Made by a program: the position numbers and the translations under genes. Source: Leucobacter viscericola (GTDB lineage Bacteria > Actinomycetota > Actinomycetes > Actinomycetales > Microbacteriaceae). Taken from it: a stretch of DNA of 64,000 bases. Below are positions 24,184 to 32,800 of this stretch, piece after piece; the stretch's first letter is position 1, and each line of letters starts with the position of its first letter. Location of the stretch: NCBI RefSeq assembly GCF_011299575.1, contig NZ_CP049863.1, positions 1,922,001 through 1,986,000 of the forward strand. The letters run 5' to 3'. The notes beneath the pieces are model-generated. The model did no database searches, was not told the origin of the DNA, and saw only the letters and a program-made list of their open reading frames with translations.

Positions 24184-27100
24184 CTAGCGTTCACGACGAC
24201 GACGGCGTGCAAGCACGACCGTGGCGCCACCGAGCAGCAGTAGAACAACGGCCGCGATCCCGAACCCCGCGATGTCACCGCCGGTGTTGACGAGGCCGCC
24301 GGTCGGGCCACCCACCGGGGTGCCACCGGGTGGTGTTGTCGGCGGCACGGGTGGGGTGGTCGGCGGCGGTGTCGGTGGCCCCGATTCCCCCGTCACGGTC
24401 ACCGTGATGGTGCCGACCGTCACCTGGCTGAAGTCATCGATCACGGTGTAGGTGAAGGTCGCCTTGCCCGTGAAACCCTTTCGAGCCGTGAATGTGACGG
24501 TGCCGTCCGCGTTCAGCACGGCGGTGCCATCGGCGGTCGTGCCGACCGAGATGATCCGCGGGTTCTCCCCCGTCACCTTGTCCATCGGCCGCACGGTCAC
24601 GGGTGTGGCGGTTTTGGTGGTCGCGCTCACATCTGGGGCGAGCGGGGCACGCACAACCGTCACGGTGAGTGTGGTTGTTGAGGTCTGGCCGATCCCGTCG
24701 GTCACCGTGTAGGGAATGGTGACGACCCCCGAGAACCCACTGGCCGGTGTAAAGGTGATCGTGCCGTCGGCGTTAATCACGGCCGTTCCCGAGGCGGCGG
24801 TCACCGCGGCCGCCGCGGCACCACGAGACGTGATCGCCCCGATGCTCGTGACCGACAGCGAGTCGCCCGTATCGTTGGCGAGCACCGGCACCGTGACCGC
24901 GGTGGTCTGCGGCGTCTTTGCGACATCGGGGTTCGCCACGGGGTTCTGCACCACACGAATATGGATTGTGCCGGTCGCGGTCTGGCCGACAACATCGGTG
25001 ATGGTGTACCCGACCTCGGTGTCACCAACAAAGCCCGCGTTCGGAGTGAACTTCACCGTGCCATCGGCCTCGATCGTGGCCGTGCCGTTCACGTTCACGT
25101 CGAGCGCGGTGACCGCCAGCCCGGTGCCCGAGTCGTTGGCAATCGCGTCGATCACAACCGCCTGGCCCTGCGGAGTCGCCACAAAGTCATCGGTGGCGGC
25201 TGGTCGCTGCACAACCCGGATCGTCACGTTGCCGGTCGAGGTATTGCTGAAGGAATCGGTCACCGTATAGGTGAACTCTGTTGCCCCGGTGAAACCAGCG
25301 TTTGGCGTGAAGGTGATGGTGCCATCGCCGTTATTGACGATGGTGCCGTCGGCGCTCGTGCCGACCGCGGTGAGGGTGAGGCCCTCGCCCACATCGTTGG
25401 CGAGCAGGTCGACGGTTACGGCCGTGTCCTCTGGAGTGAGCGCGGAGTCGTCAACCGCGACGGGCCCCGCGACGACCGTGATGGTGACGGTTGCGGTCGA
25501 AGTTTGACCAACGGGATCAGTGACCGTGTACTCAAAGGTGTCGGTGCCAGCGAAGCCGGCGACCGGCGTGTTGGTCACCCTGCCGTCGGACTCCACAATC
25601 GCTGTTCCGTTCGCCGGGTCACTGGCAATGGTCACGGTGAGGTTGTCGCCGTCGTCGTTCGCGAGCACATCGACAAGAACGGGCACACCCTGCCCCGTCG
25701 TGGCGCTGTCGTCGCGGGCAACCGGCCCCTCAACAACGGTTACGAAGATCCTCGCCGATGCCGTCTGCCCCACGGCGTCCGTGATCGTGTAGTCGACCAC
25801 GGCTGGCCCCGAGAAGCCCGGTGAGGGAGTGAAAGACACCGTGTTATCGGGGTTCACGACCGCCGATCCATTGGCCGACGTCGCGCTCGTGACGGTCGGC
25901 TGCGTGGCGTCGTCGTTGGCGAGCACGTTCACGGTGACCGTCGAACCCTGAGCCACTGTCGCGCTGTCGTCGCGGGCGATGGGCCTGGCAATCACATTGA
26001 TCGTAACGGTCGCCGAATCAGTCTGCCCGGCGCTATCCGTCACTGTGTAGGTGAAGGTGGTGGCCCCGGTAAACCCGGTGTTCGGTGTGAAGGTGACCGT
26101 GTTGTCGGGGTTGATCGCGACGGTGCCGTCTAAGTTCGATCCCGTGCCGGTCACTCGCAGGTCTACGCCCAAGTCGTTCGCAAGCACGTCGACGGTCACG
26201 GCCTGATCCTCACCCGTTTGTGCCGTGTCGTTTTGCGCTGCCGGGGCAGCCACAACGTTCACCGTCACCGTGGCGGTCGAGGTGTGCCGGGCCTTGTCGG
26301 TGATGGTGTAAGTAAAGGTGTCGGTGCCGGCAAATCCCGCGGCTGGCGTGTAGTTGACCGACTTGCCGTCTGCGGCGATGGTGACCGTGCCGCCGTTTGA
26401 GGTTGCGCCGGTCGCGGTGACCACGGCAGACGAATCGTTGATCTCGTCGTTCGCGAGCACGTCAATGGGCGTTGCACCCGCGTCCATGGGCACGGAGGTC
26501 ACGTCGTCGACCGCAACCGACGGAGTGACGTCGACCTGAATGCCGAAGTCCTTGCCGGTGACCGTGGCCCCGCTCGCGAGCAGGATCGGCATCGGCGGCG
26601 ACACCGCGACGTTCGAACCAGCGGGAGCGGTCGCCTCGACCGTGTACCTGCCCGGGAGCACACCCGGGAACAGGTAATCGCCGTTCGCTTGCCCCTCGGC
26701 ATCAATCGGCACCGTGACGGGCACGTCGTCGCCAGTGCCACCGTTGTCGACGCCGTCAGGGCCGAAGGAGTAACCACCCGTGATGCGCACCGTCGGATTC
26801 GGCACCGGGGTGTCACCCGGGGTCTTTGAGAACGAATAATCGAGATCGTTGTAGACGTTGCCCGAGAGCTCGGCCGTTGACGAGGTCATCGTGACGAGCG
26901 AGGCCCCCTGCACGGGCGCTGGGATGCCGCTCGCTTTGCCCCACACGTCGTTTTTGATGGTTCCGGATCGCGAGAGTGTGCCGGGAGTGACGTTAATGTC
27001 TGCGGACTCGACTGTTCCAGATACCAGCTCATCGGTGCGGAACTGGATCGCCGTCACCGTCGCGGGCTTAACCGTCGACCAGGTGACCCCGGTCATGCCG

Positions 27101-29622
27101 GAGGGGTCCGCGTGCACCGCCGTTTCGACAGCGGCCGACGGGTCGGAGGTGTACCAGACCGTGACCGCGGGCTTCGAGGTCGTGACCGAGTTCACCGTCA
27201 GGCCACTCAGACCCGTCGTGCCGCGGCTGTCGCCGTTGAACGGCAGCACGTCAACAAACGACGCGGTGCCCGCTGTCGTTGGCAATCGGTTCGCCCAACC
27301 GATCGTGTACGTGTAGGGCACGCCGGGGGTCGCGGTTGAAGCCGAGGAGGTTTTGGTGACGCCGAAGCTCGCAAGGGCACTGACCGGCAAGGTGGACGAT
27401 GCGGTGCGAACCGCACTCGCGTTCGTAGAGAGGTCTGACGCCGACGTGATCGTCGACGTGGCCACAATAGACGAGGGCGTTGCAGTCAGCGGACTCAGCA
27501 CCGTATTAAAGTTGACCGCAGGCACCGGAGTGTTGACCGGCCAGGGGCCGAGATCGAACACAAGGGTCTGCCCCGCTCCACCGCCAGTGCAAGAACCCGG
27601 AGTGGGCGGCGTCACTGAAATGGGAGTGAGCGACGCCGATCCAACCTGATATGCGGCACACGGGCTCGACAGGGTCACACTCACCCGAACGTCTTGGGCA
27701 GTTACACCCGTCGCGCCGTCAGGTGTAGTGACGGTGGGCTGCACCGATACCTGGCGCACGTCACCGGGCACACCCGAACTCGCGTCCCACGAAACCGTGT
27801 TTCGCACCGCGGCCGAGGCGGCAAGCGCGCGGCCGCCAGAGCTGGAGTTCGCGTTGGTCGCGGGCACGTAGCTCGAGACCTGGTTGCCAGCGCTGGACTG
27901 CATCGCGAAGAAGAACGGGACGGGCGAGCCATCGGGCAGCGGCTGGGTTGTGCGAATGACCGGCACGATCATGGTCGTGGATCCGCTGCCCGCCGGGTAG
28001 GGGTCGAGCATGCGCACGCGCACCTGGGTCACAGCGCTGGGGCCACCGGCCGCCGCGATCGAGGAGTACCACTCGGGATCGCCCGCGGCATCACAGGTGC
28101 CGGTTCTGCGAAGTGCGTCACTCGCAAACACGTGATTACCGTATTCGACCACGTAGGCGAGGCTCGTGACCCCCAAGATCACCACGGGAGGTTGCGTGTC
28201 ATCGATCGTCGCGAGGGCAGGATCCCACTTCGCACACACGGTGACGCCCGTTGCGGGGCCGTTTGTGGCGCGGTTAGTGACACCCGTTCTGAAGGCGAAG
28301 CTTTGACCCGGGGTCACGGGGCCGTCACCGGCCGTCGTTACGGTTCCGCCTGGAATCGGCGTCGAAGTGGTCGACGTTGACGCCTGAACCGAGGAGGAGA
28401 TCTGCAGGTTGGTATTCAACCGGTCGAGCGTGAGGGTCGCACAGTTGCTGCTGGGAGTCTTGGTCGTGATGCAGGGAGCGCCCGGTTCTTGCGCGGGGGC
28501 GTACCCAGTGCCAAAGTTCGAAGCACCCGAGAGGCCGTTGGGGTCGTAGCCCGTGACCTGAGTCGTGAAGCTGGTGATTGCTCCGGTTGGGAAGGCGGAC
28601 TCTGGGATCCACCAGTTCACCGAGCCAACCGCGAAGTAGGCCTTCGTGGCGTCGAGCAGGTTACCCAGCACGCTGCGTGAGGGATAGGTGTCGAGGGTCG
28701 TATTAGCGCCGGTCACGGTCACCGTGATGGGAGTGCCTGGGCCACCGGGCTGCGCGCACGTCCAAGAACCCGAGGCGATCACCGCGTTCGTGCCGCCGCC
28801 GTTGGGCGAGGGCTGAGTCGTGGGTGATAGGCCGCCAACCCCGCAGCTCCACAGCGTGGCTGTGGGGTACGCCGCTGGGGGCTGCACCGTGAAGGTCAGT
28901 GGGGATTGCAGAGACTCAAGGCCGCGCACGCCCTTTGACGCATCAATTGGCATGTAGAGGTCGGCTGAGAAAGGGAAACGAAAGCCGGGAATGCCCGCGT
29001 TGACGCCTGTTCCGAGCACGTAGACGGGGCCGACACTGGTGGGCAGGTAGGCGTCCAGCATCGCCTTCGGAGCCGCCGACACAGCGGTGTTGACGGTGTT
29101 TGAGGTCACGCCGCCCGTCGTTGCCGTAACCGAGGCCGCCACCGAGGCACCGTTCGCAACGTTCAGCACCTTCGCTTTGACGTTGTAGGCCCCCGCTCCC
29201 GCTGACGCGTTCACGATCGTGCAGGTGAGCACCTGACCCGCGATGGCGCTGGCGCCCTGCGAACAGTTCGTTGTTGAAGAGGCGTCCCACTTCAATCCCG
29301 TGGGCAGCGTCTGCCTCAGGGTGATGTCACCGGCGGTCGCCACCGAGTAGGCCCACTGATACGTAATGAAGTCGCTCGTGCGCACGATGCCGTTGGTCGC
29401 GCCAGAGTCGTTGCCGGGGGCATCGTCGGCGTCGAAGGGAACCGTGCCGTCTGACACCACCGAAATGGTCACGCCCGAAACGGAACCGATGGCCGCCTGG
29501 GCGGCCGAGATCCCCGCCCCGACGAGTATTGCTAAGACCGCGGCAATGGCAACCACCGCCGTCAGTACGCGGTGATCAGCGTGGGAGCGAAAACGGTTCA
29601 CAAAAGTACTTCTGGCATGCAT
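24184..29622 (-). CDS. Giant sortase-anchored adhesin with eight cadherin/CshA-like repeats, copy A
   Basis: 1812 residues. Order: signal peptide (about 1-44); a large Thr/Ser-rich beta region to about 915 with DUF11-like parts (TYQWAYSVATAGDITLRQTLP); a prealbumin/SdrD B-like domain (about 918-1032, ELSGNVYNDLDYSF then YLFPGVLPGRYTVE); eight tandem repeats of about 87 residues (about 1033-1740) of the form V-D-V-L-A-N-D, T-F-T-P-x-x-G-F-x-G, F-T-Y-T-V-T-D, G-Q-T; a Pro/Thr/Gly wall spacer; and LVNTG, a hydrophobic helix and RRRRR. It is likely a rod-like fibril that carries an N-terminal binding tip. Each repeat aligns with the repeat of the same number in the protein at 29819-35200. It has its own promoter region (TATACT near 29688) after a terminator. 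Confidence 0.9.
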   Translation of the reverse strand: MHARSTFVNRFRSHADHRVLTAVVAIAAVLAILVGAGISAAQAAIGSVSGVTISVVSDGTVPFDADDAPGNDSGATNGIVRTSDFITYQWAYSVATAGDITLRQTLPTGLKWDASSTTNCSQGASAIAGQVLTCTIVNASAGAGAYNVKAKVLNVANGASVAASVTATTGGVTSNTVNTAVSAAPKAMLDAYLPTSVGPVYVLGTGVNAGIPGFRFPFSADLYMPIDASKGVRGLESLQSPLTFTVQPPAAYPTATLWSCGVGGLSPTTQPSPNGGGTNAVIASGSWTCAQPGGPGTPITVTVTGANTTLDTYPSRSVLGNLLDATKAYFAVGSVNWWIPESAFPTGAITSFTTQVTGYDPNGLSGASNFGTGYAPAQEPGAPCITTKTPSSNCATLTLDRLNTNLQISSSVQASTSTTSTPIPGGTVTTAGDGPVTPGQSFAFRTGVTNRATNGPATGVTVCAKWDPALATIDDTQPPVVILGVTSLAYVVEYGNHVFASDALRRTGTCDAAGDPEWYSSIAAAGGPSAVTQVRVRMLDPYPAGSGSTTMIVPVIRTTQPLPDGSPVPFFFAMQSSAGNQVSSYVPATNANSSSGGRALAASAAVRNTVSWDASSGVPGDVRQVSVQPTVTTPDGATGVTAQDVRVSVTLSSPCAAYQVGSASLTPISVTPPTPGSCTGGGAGQTLVFDLGPWPVNTPVPAVNFNTVLSPLTATPSSIVATSTITSASDLSTNASAVRTASSTLPVSALASFGVTKTSSASTATPGVPYTYTIGWANRLPTTAGTASFVDVLPFNGDSRGTTGLSGLTVNSVTTSKPAVTVWYTSDPSAAVETAVHADPSGMTGVTWSTVKPATVTAIQFRTDELVSGTVESADINVTPGTLSRSGTIKNDVWGKASGIPAPVQGASLVTMTSSTAELSGNVYNDLDYSFSKTPGDTPVPNPTVRITGGYSFGPDGVDNGGTGDDVPVTVPIDAEGQANGDYLFPGVLPGRYTVEATAPAGSNVAVSPPMPILLASGATVTGKDFGIQVDVTPSVAVDDVTSVPMDAGATPIDVLANDEINDSSAVVTATGATSNGGTVTIAADGKSVNYTPAAGFAGTDTFTYTITDKARHTSTATVTVNVVAAPAAQNDTAQTGEDQAVTVDVLANDLGVDLRVTGTGSNLDGTVAINPDNTVTFTPNTGFTGATTFTYTVTDSAGQTDSATVTINVIARPIARDDSATVAQGSTVTVNVLANDDATQPTVTSATSANGSAVVNPDNTVSFTPSPGFSGPAVVDYTITDAVGQTASARIFVTVVEGPVARDDSATTGQGVPVLVDVLANDDGDNLTVTIASDPANGTAIVESDGRVTNTPVAGFAGTDTFEYTVTDPVGQTSTATVTITVVAGPVAVDDSALTPEDTAVTVDLLANDVGEGLTLTAVGTSADGTIVNNGDGTITFTPNAGFTGATEFTYTVTDSFSNTSTGNVTIRVVQRPAATDDFVATPQGQAVVIDAIANDSGTGLAVTALDVNVNGTATIEADGTVKFTPNAGFVGDTEVGYTITDVVGQTATGTIHIRVVQNPVANPDVAKTPQTTAVTVPVLANDTGDSLSVTSIGAITSRGAAAAAVTAASGTAVINADGTITFTPASGFSGVVTIPYTVTDGIGQTSTTTLTVTVVRAPLAPDVSATTKTATPVTVRPMDKVTGENPRIISVGTTADGTAVLNADGTVTFTARKGFTGKATFTYTVIDDFSQVTVGTITVTVTGESGPPTPPPTTPPVPPTTPPGGTPVGGPTGGLVNTGGDIAGFGIAAVVLLLLGGATVVLARRRRRER

Positions 29623-29717
29623 AAATGCAGACCTCTCTGAGAATGAAGTAGGCTCCCCAGCACTACTGCGTCAATGTAACTTGAATAGTATACGGGTCGC
29701 GGCGCCATAGAAAGGGG

Positions 29718-29750
29718 GAAGGCCCGGAACAGGAACTGTTCCGGGCCTTC
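29718..29750 (-). terminator. Intrinsic terminator of adhesin B
   Basis: Arms 29718-29732 (GAAGGCCCGGAACAG) and 29736-29750 pair perfectly around GAA. On the minus strand the hairpin is followed by a C/T-rich run. It lies about 70 bases past the stop of the adhesin at 29819-35200 and isolates it from the downstream adhesin. Confidence 0.85.
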
Positions 29751-29818
29751 TGCCGTTTTCGTTGGGGCCAACGCTTCGTCTTTGGGGGAAAAGGGGGAGA
29801 AGCGTTGGCCGGTCTTCT

Positions 29819-32800
29819 TTACCCGGCCGGGCGGTCTCCCCGCCGGCGGCGGCGTGCCAGCACGAGGGCAGTGCCGCCGAGGGCGAGCAGGATCGCGGCC
29901 GCGATACCTACCCCGGCGATGTCACCGCCGGTGAGCGCGAGCCCGCCCACAGTCACTACCGGTTTGGGCTGTTCGGTTGGGGAGACGAACGGGACAGCCT
30001 TCTTCATGACAACTACCGTGATGGTGCCCGTCGCGGTCTGCCCTAGATCATCCGCGACCGTGTACGTGAACGAGGTCGTTCCCGCATAGCCGTCGTTCGG
30101 GGTGAACGTGAGCGTGCCGTCATCATTCACCTTCACCGCGCCGTCTTTCGGGTCGCTGACGGAGATGAGGGTGACCTTCTCACCCGTGACTTTGTCCATC
30201 GGCTTTACCGTCACCGCAGTGTTCTGTTCGGTGCTGGTCTTCACGTCAGGCGCCGTCGGCGCCTTCACGACCGTGACCGTGAGGTTCGACTCGGCGGTTT
30301 GTCCGACCGCGTCAATCACGGTGTACGGGATCGTCACCACCCCGAAATAGCCGGCCTTGGGTGCGAACGTGATCGTGCCGTCCGTGTTCACGACCGCGGT
30401 CCCGCCGTCGAGTTCCAGGGTGGTGGCAGGAGCCGTGCGAGCGGTAGGAGCAGTGGTATCTGCGAGGTCACCCAAGCCCAGCACCGACAAGGATTCACCC
30501 ACATCGTTCCCCAGGACCGCAACCGTGACCGCGGTCGACTGCGGGGTCTTCACCACATCGGGGTTCGCGACCGGAACCGCAACCACGTGCACGTGGATCT
30601 TCGCGGTCGCGGTTTGTCCGACGACATCCGTGATCGTGTACGTGAGGTCAGTGTCGCCTGCGAAGGTGTCGTTCGGGGTGAACGTCACCTTCCCATCCGA
30701 CCCAATCACCGCGGTGCCATCCGTGCTGTCGTCAACCTTCGTCACGGTGAGCCCGGTCCCGGTATCGTTCGCGAGCACATCAACCGAGACAGCCGTGTGG
30801 TGTGCGGTCGTCGCGGTGTCATCGGTTGCGACGGGTTTCTGGATCACACGGACGGTAACGGTGCCGGTGGCAGTGTTGCCGTACTTGTCGGTCTCGACAT
30901 ACGTGAACGTCGTACCACCGGTAAACCCGCTGTTTGGGGTGAACGTGACCGTACCATCACCGTTATCCACGATGCTGCCATCACTGTTCGCGCCAATGCT
31001 GGTGAGGGTGATCCCGTCACCAACATCATTACTCAGCACATCGATCGAGACAGGCGTGTCTTCCTTCGTCAGCGCACTGTCATCGACCGCGACCGGACCC
31101 GCCACCACCGTGATCGTGACGGTCGCGGTTGCGGTCTGCCCGACACTGTCGGTGACGGTGTACGAGAACGTGTCCGTGCCGGTGTATCCCTTCGCGGGGG
31201 TGTACGTGACCCGGCCATCCGCTGCCACCGTAGTGGAGCCGTTGGTGGGAGCGGTCGTGACCGCGACAGACAGGTTCGTGCCTGTGTCATTCGCGAGCAC
31301 ATCAACCGTGACCGGCTTGTCTTGCCCCGTCGTCGCCGTGTCAGGGGTAGCGGTGGGGGCCTTCACGACCGTGACGCGCAGCTTCGCTGACGCGGACTGT
31401 CCGACGGTGTCCGTGATCGTGTAATCCACAACCGCGACACCCGAGAACCCAGTGGCTGGGGTGAACGAGACCGTGTTATCGGCATTCACCACAACCGTGC
31501 CATCGTTCGTGCTCGCGAGTGTGACGCGAGGCAGCGTCGCAGTGTCGTTTGTGAGCACGGCCACAGTCGCGGTTGCACCCTGCGCGATTGTTGCGGTGTC
31601 GTCACGAGCGATCGGCTTCGCGATCACATTTACCGTGACCGTCGCGGTGGCAGTCTGGCCTACGCTGTCGGTCACCGTGTACGTGAACGAGGTCAGGCCG
31701 CTGAACCCACTGTTCGGAGTGTACGTGATCGTGTTGTCTGCGTTAATCACGACGGCCCCGTCAGAGTTCGCACCCTTCCCGGTCACCTGCAGGTTGATGC
31801 CAGTGTCATTGCTGAGCACGTTCACCGTGACAGCCTGCTTTTCACCCGTCTGCGCCGTATCATTCCCAGCAACAGGTGCCGCCAGCACGTGCACCGTCAC
31901 TGTCGCAGAAGATTCCTGGCGAGACTTGTCCGCAATCGTGTACGTGAACGTGTCATCACCCACAAACCCAGCCGCAGGCGTGTAGCTGACCGTCTGGCCG
32001 TCGGCAGCGATCGAAACGGTCCCACCATTCGAGGTGGCACCCGTCTTGGTGATCTTCACCGACGCGTCATTGAGCGTGTCATTCGCCAACACATTAATAG
32101 TGTTCGCGGTGCTGTTGATGCCGACGGACTTGGTGTCGTCCTTCGCGACCGACGGCGTAATATCTGCCTGCACCCCGAAGTCCTTCCCCGTCACCGTCGC
32201 ACCATTCGCGAGCTCGATCGGCTGCTTCGGGGAGACCACCACGTGTGTGCCGTTGGGTGCGGTCAACTCCACGTTGTACTTACCGGGCGCAACACCCGGG
32301 AAGTCGTAGTCACCATTTGCGAACGAGTCCGCGGTAATTGGAGCCGCGAGCGGCACATCATCACCCATGCCACCGTCATCAATGCCATCTGCACCAAACC
32401 CGTATCCCGATACGATCTTCACGACCGGATTCGCAATCGGTGTATCACCGGCGGTCCTCGAGAACGAGTAGTCGACGTCCTTGTATACGTTGCCCGACAG
32501 TTCCGCAGCCGACGAGGTCATCGACACTCGGGATGCTCCCTGCACAGGGGCGGTCACCGCAGTTGCCTTCCCCCACACGTCGTTCTTAATGACGCCGGTG
32601 CGCGAGAGCTCACCTGGGGTGACCACGATATCGGCGGACTGAACTGTTCCTGGGGTGAGTTCCCCAGTCCGGAACTGGATCGCCGTCACCGTCGCAGGCT
32701 TCACGTCGGTCCATGTGATCCCAGTCATACCCGACGGGTTCGCGGCAACCGCCGCTTGCACAGCAGCAGACACATCCGACGTGTACCAAACCGAAGTGTC